Below are positions 8,090 through 17,081 of a stretch of DNA of 64,000 nt, one piece after another; the first letter of the stretch is position 1, and each line of letters begins with the position of its first letter. Source of the DNA: Actinomycetota bacterium. Its GTDB lineage: Bacteria > Actinomycetota > Thermoleophilia > RBG-16-64-13. Position numbers and translations under genes: made by a program. The notes beneath the pieces were generated by a model. The model was not told the DNA's origin. It worked only from the letters and a program-made list of their open reading frames with translations, and searched no databases. The stretch spans positions 62,001-126,000 of the forward strand of contig JADQBG010000015.1 in assembly GCA_016278725.1 (NCBI GenBank), given 5' to 3'.

Positions 8090-8944
8090 TCAATAGGCCA
8101 CGAAGGCCGCAACGTCCTCTCCCGTCCGCCGTTCCCAATAGCCTTGCTTCCCGGCGGCCCGAGCGGCCACCTCCACATGGGCCATGGCGATGCCGCAGTC
8201 GAGCCGCTTGGGAATCCGGTAGGTTTCCTTGGGCTCGTCCACCCGCACCACCAGCCGCTCTCCAGCGGCCCCGGACTCCAGGAAGAAGCGCCACGGCTGC
8301 CGATTTACCGCCGAAGGGGCGAGCCGCGCGAGTTCGACCGCCGTCCGCGCCCAGTCCGGCCAGTCATCGATTCCTGCGGGCGTGAGTTCGCCGGCCGTCT
8401 TGCGTTTGTGCGATCTCGCCATAGCCTTGAGAGCCCTCTCGCCGAGACTGCGCCGAGCTTTGGGTATCCCCAAAGGAGACACCGCGGCGATCCGTTCCCC
8501 GTCCCGCAGTTCCAGCAACCCGGCGGCCAGAGCGGGGTCGAAGAACCCGCCCACCCAGCAGGTCCCCAAGCCCAGACGGGTGGCCTCGAGAACCACGGCT
8601 TCACCGGCATAGCCAATCCCCGTAGGACCCCACCCTCCTCCATTCTCCTCAACGAAAAGGAGGGCCGAAGGGGCGGGCCCCACCTTCCCGTAGCCACCGA
8701 CAATGGCGGTGAAGATATCGACGTCGAGCCGGGGTATGACCTCGACACGCCCGGCCGAAGCCGGAAGCCGTTCCGCCAGTTCCTGCAGGCCCCTTAGCAG
8801 CGTTTCCTCGGGCTGATCCTGGAGAAACGTGCGGATGGAATGACGCTCCTCTGCTGCCCGGTACCACTCTTTCCAGCCAAGTCCTTCCGCCGCGGTCTGC
8901 AATATCTCCAAGCTCAGCCGTGCGGCGCCATCTTCTGCGGCCAT
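8090..8944 (-). CDS. nitroreductase-like flavoprotein
   Basis: I chose ATG 8944 for its AAGGAA ribosome site six bases upstream; an alternative ATG lies at 8959. The 284-residue product starts with a nitroreductase-like helix (WYRAAEERHSIRTF), has GIGYAGEAVVLEATRLGLGTCWVGGF as the middle FMN-fold segment, and later repeats a nitroreductase-like pattern (ARLAPSAVNRQPWRFF, then CGIAMAHVEVAA). This two-half arrangement fits the TM1586-type putative nitroreductases, in which one chain mimics the usual dimer. Substrates are unknown. Confidence 0.75.
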   Translation of the reverse strand: MAAEDGAARLSLEILQTAAEGLGWKEWYRAAEERHSIRTFLQDQPEETLLRGLQELAERLPASAGRVEVIPRLDVDIFTAIVGGYGKVGPAPSALLFVEENGGGWGPTGIGYAGEAVVLEATRLGLGTCWVGGFFDPALAAGLLELRDGERIAAVSPLGIPKARRSLGERALKAMARSHKRKTAGELTPAGIDDWPDWARTAVELARLAPSAVNRQPWRFFLESGAAGERLVVRVDEPKETYRIPKRLDCGIAMAHVEVAARAAGKQGYWERRTGEDVAAFVAY

Positions 8945-9075
8945 GTCCGTTCCTTTCATCGCTCGCAAGAACCTTAGCCCATCTGGGGGACAAGACACGC
9001 CCTCCGCCTGACCAGTTTCTGTCCGGTCGGGTTGTTAGGCTTGATTTCCTGAGATCGCGAGGGCGGAGGCCCGGT

Positions 9076-9915
9076 ATGGACACCGACGACGAGCTTTTCG
9101 AGTATGAACGATTGGTGGAACAGGCGCTGTATGACGCCCGCGTGTCGGTGGACGGCGAGCCCTCGCGTCTGCTCGCCGAACGGCTCCTGAGCGAAGCCGC
9201 CGCCCTGCAGGCCGATGACACCGAGTCCCTCGAAGGCCTGATCGCCCTTTACGACGCTTTCGAGCAGCTGAGCAGCCCCGGCGAGCGCCTGGCTCTGGTG
9301 GACAGGATGGCCGCCATGGTGGAATCCGGGGAGGCCGGTTCTCCCGCCTTCATACCCTTCCTCTATGGAGAGGACGACGTCCGTCTGATCGCGCACGCAG
9401 CGTTCCACCTCATCCTGCTCGCTCCCGGTGAGCAGCCGTTCGAGCGGGGAGTGCAGTTCGTGGTCGAATTGCTCAAAGAGGCAGAGGACGACTCACTGCG
9501 GTTGGGTCTGCTCTTGGGTCTGCTTCGCTTGGCCGACCCCGCGGCCCTCCCCCAGATGCGGGGTATCTGGCGCCACCTGGAGCCGCTCCCCTGGCCCCAG
9601 CTCGGCAGGTTTCTGGCAGATGCGCCGAATAAGCTCACCGTCCTCTTCATTCTGGATTGGCTCGCCGATCCCGAAGACGAGCAGGCGTTGGGGCTGGCGT
9701 ATGCGCTGCGACTCCTGGGGGCAGAGGCCGATGCCCGGCTCCACGAGGTGCATTGGGCGAGCAGAGAAGACGGTCTGATGCCGGTCAATGCCGAGTCGGT
9801 GACCGTCCGGGAGTGGTCCGCAGAGATCCGCGCTCGCATCTCGAAACTTCCCCTGGAGAAGCTTCACTGGTGCCTGTTGAAGCTCGACGGCAGTTGGCTT
9901 CTCGAAGACAGCTGA
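9076..9915 (+). CDS. hypothetical helical-repeat protein
   Basis: ATG 9076 has GGAGG at 9065-9069. I do not recognise the 279-residue acidic product. It is predicted almost wholly helical, with leucine-rich amphipathic pairs such as LGLLLGLLRLADPAALP and ALGLAYALRLLGAEADA. These look like HEAT-type or armadillo-like repeats. There is no signal peptide, membrane helix or catalytic motif. It diverges from the nitroreductase-like gene across a 131-base gap and is followed by the HtrA-type protease gene on the same strand. A scaffold role is only a guess. Confidence 0.7.
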   Translation: MDTDDELFEYERLVEQALYDARVSVDGEPSRLLAERLLSEAAALQADDTESLEGLIALYDAFEQLSSPGERLALVDRMAAMVESGEAGSPAFIPFLYGEDDVRLIAHAAFHLILLAPGEQPFERGVQFVVELLKEAEDDSLRLGLLLGLLRLADPAALPQMRGIWRHLEPLPWPQLGRFLADAPNKLTVLFILDWLADPEDEQALGLAYALRLLGAEADARLHEVHWASREDGLMPVNAESVTVREWSAEIRARISKLPLEKLHWCLLKLDGSWLLEDS

Positions 9916-9995
9916 TAGAGCCTGCCTCCGCGTTCCCGTTCGGAGCCGGCCTCTCGCGGCCCACGCTCGTGTGACGGGCGCCTTCGCTGGGCAAA

Positions 9996-10014
9996 GGGTG
10001 ATCACAGATCACCC
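9996..10014. promoter_or_regulatory. inverted repeat next to the htrA-like ribosome site
   Basis: GGGTGATC-ACA-GATCACCC is a perfect 8+3+8 inverted repeat ending three bases before the AGGAGGG ribosome site at 10018-10024. It could be a repressor operator, or an RNA hairpin that affects translation of the protease gene starting at 10029. No T-run follows, so a terminator is unlikely. Confidence 0.55.
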
Positions 10015-10028
10015 GTCAGGAGGGCGAA

Positions 10029-11213
10029 GTGCAGACAACAGTTAAAGCTCACGTCCGTGCGATGAGCTTACCGGGGCTTGCCTTACTCATGCTCCTCGCC
10101 TTGGGACTGTTCGCGACGGGTTGTCTGGAGGAGCAGAGTACCGACACCACCGAGTCGCCGGCGACAGTGACCAGCGGGGAAACCGGCGGCGGCGCCGCCG
10201 ACGAGGGCGGAGAGCCGACCACGGACTCCACCGACAGCGGAACCGCCGGTGGCGGGGCCGAAGCGGGACCATCCGGCAGTCCCGCGGATGACGTAGCCCG
10301 GCAGCTGAGGCCCAGCGTGGTGCAAATCATCGCCACTTCGCCTGCCCCGGGCGGTGCCGGGGAGAACGGCGCCGAGGGCTCGGGGGTCATCTACTCCAGC
10401 GATGGCTTGATCGTGACCAACAACCATGTCGTCGCCGCAGGCGGAGACACCGTCGCCGATAACATCCGGGTGACACTCGCAGGCGGCCCCACCTACCCAG
10501 CGGTTCTCGTGGGCCGAGATCCGCGCAGCGATCTCGCCCTGCTCCGGATCGACGCGAATGACCTTCCCGCTGCCATCTTCCTGGACGACCTTTCCAGCGT
10601 CGAGCCCGGAGACTACGCCATCGCCATCGGCAATCCCCTCGGATTTGAGGGCTCGATCACCCTAGGGGTCGTAAGCGGAATCGAGCGTGAACTGCCCCCG
10701 CTCTTCACAGACCTGATTCAAACAGACGCTTCCATTAGCCCGGGCAACTCGGGAGGCGCCCTCGCCGACGAACAGGGAAGGGTGATCGGCATCAATGCCG
10801 CGGCGGTCCCGCCCACCGAGCTAACGCGGGCCCAGAATCTGGGCTTCGCCATTCCGGCCGACCTCGTGGTGACGGTCGTCGAGCAACTCCGCCAGACGGG
10901 CAAAGTTCGCTATGCCTTCCTCGGCGTGCAAACGATAACCGTGGGACCGGCTCTGCAGCAGCAACTGGGGCTTTCGACAACAAGCGGCGTACTCGTAACC
11001 CAGGTGGGAAACAACACGCCCGCAGCCGAATCCGGTCTTCAGCGAGGGGACATCATCACCCAACTCAACGGCCAGGATATCGAGCACAAGACCGATCTCT
11101 TCAACCTGATGCGGGAACATGCGCCCGGAGACATCATCACGTTGACCGTGGTGCGCTCCGGAGAAACGCGGACAGTGGAGGTCACACTCGCAGAGGCTCC
11201 TGCCATGCAGTAG
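10029..11213 (+). CDS. HtrA/DegP-type serine protease lipoprotein with PDZ domain
   Basis: The GTG start follows AGGAGGG. The 394-residue protein begins with a signal peptide ending in the lipobox LFATGC (Cys 32), then a 50-residue Thr/Gly/Glu-rich linker, so it is probably a surface lipoprotein. The trypsin-like domain (about 85-285) carries His 133 (TNNHVV), Asp 168 (RSDLALL) and Ser 241 (PGNSGGAL). One PDZ domain covers about 295-392 (AESGLQRGDIITQLNGQ). Members degrade misfolded envelope proteins. The inverted repeat in front suggests specific control. Confidence 0.93.
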   Translation: MQTTVKAHVRAMSLPGLALLMLLALGLFATGCLEEQSTDTTESPATVTSGETGGGAADEGGEPTTDSTDSGTAGGGAEAGPSGSPADDVARQLRPSVVQIIATSPAPGGAGENGAEGSGVIYSSDGLIVTNNHVVAAGGDTVADNIRVTLAGGPTYPAVLVGRDPRSDLALLRIDANDLPAAIFLDDLSSVEPGDYAIAIGNPLGFEGSITLGVVSGIERELPPLFTDLIQTDASISPGNSGGALADEQGRVIGINAAAVPPTELTRAQNLGFAIPADLVVTVVEQLRQTGKVRYAFLGVQTITVGPALQQQLGLSTTSGVLVTQVGNNTPAAESGLQRGDIITQLNGQDIEHKTDLFNLMREHAPGDIITLTVVRSGETRTVEVTLAEAPAMQ

Positions 11214-11278
11214 TCGAATCCACGCTCCGTACTCCGCGGCCGACGCTGCCATCGCGGCGAATTGAGGGGGAGGCCCTG

Positions 11279-11512
11279 TTGCTTGAATCCGAGGACCGGC
11301 GAGACGAGGTCGACCGGCGCATAGGCGAGATGCAGTACGCCGTCGATCACCTGCGTGGACCGCAAGACCGCCGCGCACTCTATCTTGCCCGGGAAATCGA
11401 GCAGTTGCTGGCCGAAAGCCGGCTCACGGCGCAGGCTTGGGAGGACATTACCCGGCGGCTCGAAGGAGTCAAGCGGCAACTCGAACGAAGCTCCGGCGGA
11501 AAGTCCCCCTAG
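11279..11512 (+). CDS. hypothetical coiled-coil small protein
   Basis: The start is TTG with a strong GGGGGAGG site at 11265-11272. The 77-residue product is highly charged and helical (DEVDRRIGEMQYAVDHL, LYLAREIEQLLAESR, WEDITRRLEGVKRQLERS) with heptad-like spacing, so a small coiled-coil protein is likely. I recognise no family. It sits 65 bases after the HtrA-like gene on the same strand and its stop codon overlaps that of the convergent GGDEF-EAL gene by four bases. It could be a co-transcribed accessory. Confidence 0.55.
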   Translation: MLESEDRRDEVDRRIGEMQYAVDHLRGPQDRRALYLAREIEQLLAESRLTAQAWEDITRRLEGVKRQLERSSGGKSP

Positions 11513-13395
11513 AGAACCGCTTTCAACTTCGCACGGCCGGTCTTGGGGTCCTCTTCGGGCTCGATAGTGGTGATCAGCCTGCCGGAGGGGTCCTGCGCTT
11601 TTCGCCCGTCGGCCCCACGGAGCCTCTCCCGCATCTCATAGGGGGGAAGAGCCGGCGAGTAGTAGTAGCCCTGTCCCAGCCGGCAACCCAAAGCCAACAC
11701 GGCCTCATGGTGCTCGGCCTGTTCGATTCCCTCGGCTATCAATTCGATCCCCAGCGATTCCGCCAAGTCCACCATGACCCTGACGATGTGGAAGGCCTTC
11801 GGTTGAGTGGTCATTTCGCAGATGAAGGACCTATCCAGCTTGACAAAATCGCAGGGAAGATCCTTGAGGTAGCTGAGGGAGGCATAGTGCGTCCCGAAGT
11901 CGTCGATCGCGACCCTCACCCCGATGTCTCCGAGCTCGCTGATTCTCTTCTTGACGTCGCCTGCGTTGGCCTTGAGCACCTTTTCGCTGATCTCCACGAG
12001 AACCAGGCCGGGGGACAGAGAGGATCTGTCGACGGCACTCTGGATTTCCTTCACCAGATCACCGTGCCGCAGTTCCTCCCCGGACACGTTTATGGAAAGA
12101 AAAGGCTGCCGCTCGCTAAGCCTCCGCCAGCTTGCGACCTCCAGACACGATTCGCCGATCACCCGCCTGCCTATGTCCCACATCAAGCCGATGCGCTCGG
12201 CCAAGGGGAGAAACTGCTCACCGGTCAGGGCGCCGGAAAAAGGGTGGTTCCAACGGAGTAGAGCTTCGACACCGACTGTTTGACCGTTCTCGAGATCGAC
12301 GATGGGCTGGTAATGGAGGCCGAGCTGCCAATCTTGCACCGCACCGCGCAGATCGGCCTCCAACCGTATGCGCTGCCGCAGAGGCTCGTCCATCTCCGGA
12401 GAAAAGAGCCGGAAGCCGTTCTTGCCGGCGGCCTTGGCGGCATACATGGCGACGTCCGCCCTGCGGACCAATTCTTCGGCCGAAGCGCCCCTGTCGAAGA
12501 GGGCAATGCCGATGCTTGTTGAGGGCCGCCGCCCCTTGAGCATGGCGTAGGGGCTCCTCAGCTCGTCGAGGATCCGTTCAGCCACCTGCGCCACATCGTC
12601 CGCTCCGGCTTCTTTGAGCAGGACGGCGAATTCGTCCCCCCCCAGTCGAGCCACCGTGTCCACCACGCGGCAGGTGGACTGAAGACGCATTGCTATCTCC
12701 TGCAGAAGGTGATCGCCGGCCGCATGACCGAGAGTGTCGTTCACCTGCTTGAAGTCGTCCAGGTCGAGGAAAAGGAGGGCCGGTCGCCCCCCGTGCTCGC
12801 GGGCGCCGCGGAGAACCTCTTCCGCGCGCGTCATCAGCAGGGTGCGGTTGGCCAGTCCCGTCAGCGGGTCGTGCAGTGCCTGGTGCACCAGTTTCTGCTC
12901 GAGCAGCTTTCGCTCGGTAACGTCCCGGATATTGAGAAGCAGGCCGCCGATCCCGGGCTCACTCAGGTGGTTGGTCACGACGCCCTCGACATGCATCCAC
13001 TTGCCCCGGTTGTCCTTGAGCCGGCACTCCCCCCGCAGGGCGAGCCCACTGATCTCGCTGGCGGCCGCTGCCAGGAGCTGCCGCACCTCCGCGACATCCT
13101 GGGGATGGACGAATTCGAGGATGGAGGGCGCCCACAGGCTCTTTTCGTCGTAGCCCAGGACTCGGGTCACCGAGGGAGACAGATATCTGATGGTGCCGTC
13201 GGCGTTGGTCACCAGCATCAGGTCAGAGGAGTTGGATATCAGCGCGCGCAGGCGCTGGTCCATAGAGGCGGTGAGTTTCGAGTGCGGGAGCCCCGATCTC
13301 TTGGACTGCCGGCGGCCCGCGATGACGAGCACGATCAGGGCCGCCGCCCCAACGAGCAGTACCGCAAACTGAAAGCTCTGATAATCCAACGACAC
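11509..13395 (-). CDS. PAS-GGDEF-EAL c-di-GMP signalling protein
   Basis: I chose GTG 13395 because AAAGGG lies nine bases upstream; a TTG three codons earlier is an alternative. The roughly 628-residue protein has one N-terminal membrane helix (FAVLLVGAAALIVLVIAG), a PAS/PAC domain (about 50-170), a GGDEF domain (about 175-335) with an intact GGDEF motif, and RVVD as RxxD inhibitory site. An EAL domain follows (about 350-600), with EALLRWNHP, NVSGEEL, EISEKV and DDFGTHYASLSYL. Both catalytic sets look intact, so it may make and break c-di-GMP. Confidence 0.93.
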   Translation of the reverse strand: MSLDYQSFQFAVLLVGAAALIVLVIAGRRQSKRSGLPHSKLTASMDQRLRALISNSSDLMLVTNADGTIRYLSPSVTRVLGYDEKSLWAPSILEFVHPQDVAEVRQLLAAAASEISGLALRGECRLKDNRGKWMHVEGVVTNHLSEPGIGGLLLNIRDVTERKLLEQKLVHQALHDPLTGLANRTLLMTRAEEVLRGAREHGGRPALLFLDLDDFKQVNDTLGHAAGDHLLQEIAMRLQSTCRVVDTVARLGGDEFAVLLKEAGADDVAQVAERILDELRSPYAMLKGRRPSTSIGIALFDRGASAEELVRRADVAMYAAKAAGKNGFRLFSPEMDEPLRQRIRLEADLRGAVQDWQLGLHYQPIVDLENGQTVGVEALLRWNHPFSGALTGEQFLPLAERIGLMWDIGRRVIGESCLEVASWRRLSERQPFLSINVSGEELRHGDLVKEIQSAVDRSSLSPGLVLVEISEKVLKANAGDVKKRISELGDIGVRVAIDDFGTHYASLSYLKDLPCDFVKLDRSFICEMTTQPKAFHIVRVMVDLAESLGIELIAEGIEQAEHHEAVLALGCRLGQGYYYSPALPPYEMRERLRGADGRKAQDPSGRLITTIEPEEDPKTGRAKLKAVL

Positions 13396-13620
13396 CAGCC
13401 CCAATCCCTTTCATAAAACCAACTCTTCGTATCGGCATCCGCGATTTGCGACTTGAAATGGCGCAAGGATCGGTGGCCGCGGCCAGAGCGCGCAGGCGAC
13501 TCTCTTTCCGGTCCGCTGCGGTCAACGGTCCTACGCGCGTGTGGCCAAACCCAGCGCCGGGGAAGTCATTGATTGGGCGGACTGACTGCCTCGCCCGACC
13601 TCTTCCAAAGGAGGCGCAAA

Positions 13621-15720
13621 ATGGCTAATCGCCTGGCGCGCGAAACCAGCCCGTACCTGCTGCAGCACTCCGAGAATCCGGTCGACTGGTACCCCTGGGG
13701 CCCGGAGGCGTTGGAACGCGCGCGGCAGGGGGATAAGCCCATCTTCCTCAGCATCGGCTACGCGGCCTGTCACTGGTGCCACGTGATGGAGCGGGAGTCG
13801 TTCGAAGACCCGGAGACCGCCGAGTTCATGAACCGGCTCTTCGTGAACGTGAAGGTCGATCGCGAGGAGCGGCCTGACCTGGACCAGATCTACATGCAGG
13901 CCGTGATCGGCATCACGGGCCGCGGGGGCTGGCCGATGAGCGTGTGGTTGACCCCGGAGGGCGTCCCCTTCTACGGCGGCACCTACTTCCCGAACGAGTC
14001 CCGCGGCGGCATGCCCTCGTTCCGCCAGGTCTTGGACCACCTGGCCGAGGCCTGGCGTTTTCGGCGCGGCGAGCTCCTCGCTTCGGTCGACGAGATGGTG
14101 AGCTACCTGCAGCAGGACGTCACCAATCTCGCCCACGTCGCGGACGCGCTCGAGCCGCGCACCAGCGATGACGCTCTGGCCGAACTCAACGACTACTTCG
14201 ACTGGGCCAACGGCGGTTGGGGACGGGCCCCCAAGTTCCCTCAGGGCATGGCCGTCGACTTCCTCTTGCACCGCCACGCCCGCAGGTCGGACGCCCTCGC
14301 CCTGCGCATGGCGCGGGCGACGCTCGACGCGATGGCCGACGGAGGTCTCTACGACCAGCTGGGAGGCGGCTTTCATCGTTACTCGGTGGACCCCTACTGG
14401 CTGGTTCCGCACTTCGAGAAGATGCTTTACGACAACGCTCTGTTGGCCCGGGCGTACCTGCACGCCTGGCGGGCCACGGGCGACGAGCGCTACCGGCGAA
14501 TCACCGAGGAGACGCTCGATTACGTCCTTCGGGAGATGACCCACCCCGACGGGGGCTTCTACAGCACCCAGGACGCCGATTCCGAAGGCGAGGAGGGTAA
14601 GTTCTTCACTTGGACCTCGGACGAGGTGCGCGCCGCGCTCGAGTCCCGCTCTTTGGAGCCGGACCTGTTCGTCGACCACTACGGAGTCACGGCCGCCGGC
14701 AACTTCGAGGGCAAGAACGTGCTTCAGGTCACGGGACCGCTCGATGAGTTGGCCGACCGGCACGCGCTGAGCGAGGAGCAGGCCCGAAAGCAGTTGGACG
14801 AGGCCCGCCAGGCGCTGTTCGAAGAGCGCGAGCGCCGGGTTCATCCCGCCACCGATGACAAGGTGCTAACCGCGTGGAACGGGTTGATGCTGTGCGCGCT
14901 CGCCGAGGCGGCCGCCGCTCTGGGCCGGGAGGATTATCTGGCCGCGGCGCGGCGGAACGCCGAGTTTCTCCTTGCGCACGTACGGACGCCCGAAGGCCGT
15001 TTGTACCGCAGTTGGCGTAATGGAGAGGCTAAGCTCAACGGATATCTGGAGGACTACGCCGGCCTCGCAACCGGACTGCTCGCGCTATATGAGGCCGACT
15101 TCGAAGAGCGTTGGTTCCTGTCCGCCCGGGAGCTCGTGGAGATCATCTACGAGCACTTCGCGGCGCCGGAGGCCGGCTTCTACGACACGAGCGACGACCA
15201 CGAACAACTGGTCACCCGACCACGCGACCTGCAGGACAACGCCGTGCCCTCGGGTAACGCGATGGCGGTCACCGCTTTGCTCCGGCTGGCGGCGCTCACC
15301 GGTGAAGGCCGCTACCAGAAAACCGCCGAGAAGGCTCTGCGGGCAGTTGCGGGAATACTGGGCTCGCAGCCAATGATGTTCGGGCAGTGGCTAACCGCCT
15401 ACGAGCTGGCGCTCGCCCCCGCGGTGGAGGTCGCAATCGTGGGCGACCCGCAGGCCGGGGACACGCGAGAACTGCTGAGCTCGGTCCGCGAGGGCTTTAG
15501 GCCGTTCCTGGTGGTCGCCGCGGCCCGGCCCGCCGCGGCCCGGCCCGGCCCGCCCAAAGCGAAGAGCGCGGTCCCCCTGCTGCAGGATCGCCCGCAGCTG
15601 GAGGGCCGGGCCACCGCCTACGTATGCCGAGACTTCTCCTGCAGAGCCCCGGTGACGACCAGAGAGGCCCTGGTCGCGGACCTGCTCCAGTCCGAACCCA
15701 CGGGCGGCCGGCTGGATTAG
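13621..15720 (+). CDS. YyaL/spermatogenesis-associated-protein-20-like thioredoxin-fold protein (DUF255)
   Basis: ATG 13621 follows AAAGGAGG. The 699-residue length is normal for the family. The N-terminal 160 residues are a thioredoxin-like DUF255 domain with the CxxC-type motif [14 protein letters not shown] and a [11 protein letters not shown] stretch. The remainder is an (alpha/alpha) toroid resembling N-acylglucosamine epimerases and six-hairpin glycosidases. Close homologues are widespread but biochemically undefined. The C-terminus has an Ala/Arg/Pro-rich segment encoded by short GC repeats (15527-15557) before a Cys pair (CRDFSC). Its stop overlaps the convergent serC stop by four bases. 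Confidence 0.9.
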   Translation: MANRLARETSPYLLQHSENPVDWYPWGPEALERARQGDKPIFLSIGYAACHWCHVMERESFEDPETAEFMNRLFVNVKVDREERPDLDQIYMQAVIGITGRGGWPMSVWLTPEGVPFYGGTYFPNESRGGMPSFRQVLDHLAEAWRFRRGELLASVDEMVSYLQQDVTNLAHVADALEPRTSDDALAELNDYFDWANGGWGRAPKFPQGMAVDFLLHRHARRSDALALRMARATLDAMADGGLYDQLGGGFHRYSVDPYWLVPHFEKMLYDNALLARAYLHAWRATGDERYRRITEETLDYVLREMTHPDGGFYSTQDADSEGEEGKFFTWTSDEVRAALESRSLEPDLFVDHYGVTAAGNFEGKNVLQVTGPLDELADRHALSEEQARKQLDEARQALFEERERRVHPATDDKVLTAWNGLMLCALAEAAAALGREDYLAAARRNAEFLLAHVRTPEGRLYRSWRNGEAKLNGYLEDYAGLATGLLALYEADFEERWFLSARELVEIIYEHFAAPEAGFYDTSDDHEQLVTRPRDLQDNAVPSGNAMAVTALLRLAALTGEGRYQKTAEKALRAVAGILGSQPMMFGQWLTAYELALAPAVEVAIVGDPQAGDTRELLSSVREGFRPFLVVAAARPAAARPGPPKAKSAVPLLQDRPQLEGRATAYVCRDFSCRAPVTTREALVADLLQSEPTGGRLD

Positions 15721-16898
15721 CCCCGAACTGCGGAACTCACCTGCGCGTACGCCCAATCCAGCCAGGGGAACAGGGTCTCCAGATTCTGCCGCTCGATCGT
15801 AGCCCCTCCCCAGAGACGGAGCCCGGGAGGAGCGTCGCGGTACGCTCCCACGTCGTAGGCCACGCCCTCTTCTTCGAGTAGCGTCGCCACCCGCTTGGCG
15901 ACCGCCGATCGCTCTTCCTCGGCCAGTCCCACAAACCAGGGGTCGACGATCTTCAGGCAGATGGAGGTGCAGGAACGCAATTCGGTTTCCACCGGCAGGA
16001 AGTCCACCCAATCGGTCCGCGAAACCCAGTCCGCCACGGCCTCCAGGTTCTCCCGGCTGCGCCCGATCAGCGCCGGAAGGCCGCCCAGTTCGTCCGCCCA
16101 GATGAGACCGTCCAAGGCGTCCTCGACCACCAGCATGGAGGGCGTGTTGATGGTGTCTCCGCGGAAGATGCCTTCGTTCAGCCGCCCGCCCTTGGTCATG
16201 CGAAAGATCTTGGGCAGTGCCCGATCCGGCTGGTAGGACTCCAACCGCTCGACGGCGCGCGGACTGAGCACGAGTACCCCATGCTGGCCCTCTCCCCCGA
16301 GCACCTTCTGCCAGGAGTAGGTCGTTACGTCCAGCTTCTCCCAGGGCAGGTCCATGGCGAAGGCCGCCGAGGTGGCGTCGCAGATGACAACGCCCTCCCG
16401 GTCGTCCGGGATCCACGAAGCGTCGGGCACGCGCACCCCGGAAGTGGTGCCGTTCCAGCAGAAGACCGCGTCGCGCGAGGGATCATAGGCGGAGAGGTCG
16501 GAGATCTCGCCGTAGTCGGCGGAGTAGACGTTGACGTCTTTGAGCTTGAGTTGCTTTTTGATATCGGTCACCCAGCCGGCGCCGAAGCTCTCCCAGGCAA
16601 AGGCATCCACTCCCCGGGCGCCCAGCATCGACCACAGCGCCATCTCCACCGCTCCGGTGTCGGAGGCGGGCACGATTCCGATGAGGTAGTCCTCCGGCAG
16701 CCCCAGCATCTCCCGCGAACGGTCGAGAACCTCCCGCAACTTGGCGCGTCCCAGCTTGGAGCGGTGAGAACGGCCGATGGCAGCACCGGCCAGCGCGGCA
16801 AGCGTCCACCCCGGCCGCTTGGCGCACGGTCCCGACGAGAAGTTGGGATTGTCGGGGCGCTTATCGGGCCTGGGCAGATTCTTCACTATTCGCCTCAT
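15717..16898 (-). CDS. serC: phosphoserine aminotransferase, Methanosarcina/alphaproteobacterial type
   Basis: This 393-residue protein is a class V, PLP-dependent fold type I aminotransferase. It converts 3-phosphohydroxypyruvate and glutamate to phosphoserine and 2-oxoglutarate in serine synthesis. The N-terminus [15 protein letters not shown] and the segment [14 protein letters not shown] are typical of this SerC subgroup. The PLP lysine is K198 in [14 protein letters not shown], and [15 protein letters not shown] contains the PLP-binding Asp. No serA or serB is nearby. It diverges from the SpoIIE-phosphatase gene over 183 bases. Confidence 0.92.
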   Translation of the reverse strand: MRRIVKNLPRPDKRPDNPNFSSGPCAKRPGWTLAALAGAAIGRSHRSKLGRAKLREVLDRSREMLGLPEDYLIGIVPASDTGAVEMALWSMLGARGVDAFAWESFGAGWVTDIKKQLKLKDVNVYSADYGEISDLSAYDPSRDAVFCWNGTTSGVRVPDASWIPDDREGVVICDATSAAFAMDLPWEKLDVTTYSWQKVLGGEGQHGVLVLSPRAVERLESYQPDRALPKIFRMTKGGRLNEGIFRGDTINTPSMLVVEDALDGLIWADELGGLPALIGRSRENLEAVADWVSRTDWVDFLPVETELRSCTSICLKIVDPWFVGLAEEERSAVAKRVATLLEEEGVAYDVGAYRDAPPGLRLWGGATIERQNLETLFPWLDWAYAQVSSAVRG

Positions 16899-17003
16899 TC
16901 CTGGTAGACAACATGGTCAGTCTAGAGAGGCCTGAGGACGCAGTCAATCCGCCAAAAAGGCCATGAGCAAGGGGAAATCCGTCCGTCCGGGCATATTTCC
17001 CCG

Positions 17004-17032
17004 GGGACACCGTCCGTTGGCTGCTATATACT
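17004..17032 (+). promoter_or_regulatory. candidate promoter for the MASE3-SpoIIE phosphatase gene
   Basis: GGGACA (17004-17009, four of six consensus bases) and TATACT (17027-17032, five of six) are 17 bases apart, 50 bases before the ATG at 17082. The -10 is an AT-rich island in GC-rich surroundings. The -35 element is weak. Confidence 0.4.
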
Positions 17033-17081
17033 TCTACCGCGGATTTTCGGGGAGAGTTTTCCATCGTCAATTCAACGAAGG

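Noticed and set aside
15527-15557. Short tandem GC repeat as a regulatory or mobile feature
   Set aside because: It lies inside the YyaL-like coding frame and encodes an Ala/Arg/Pro-rich linker, so slippage in GC-rich coding DNA explains it.
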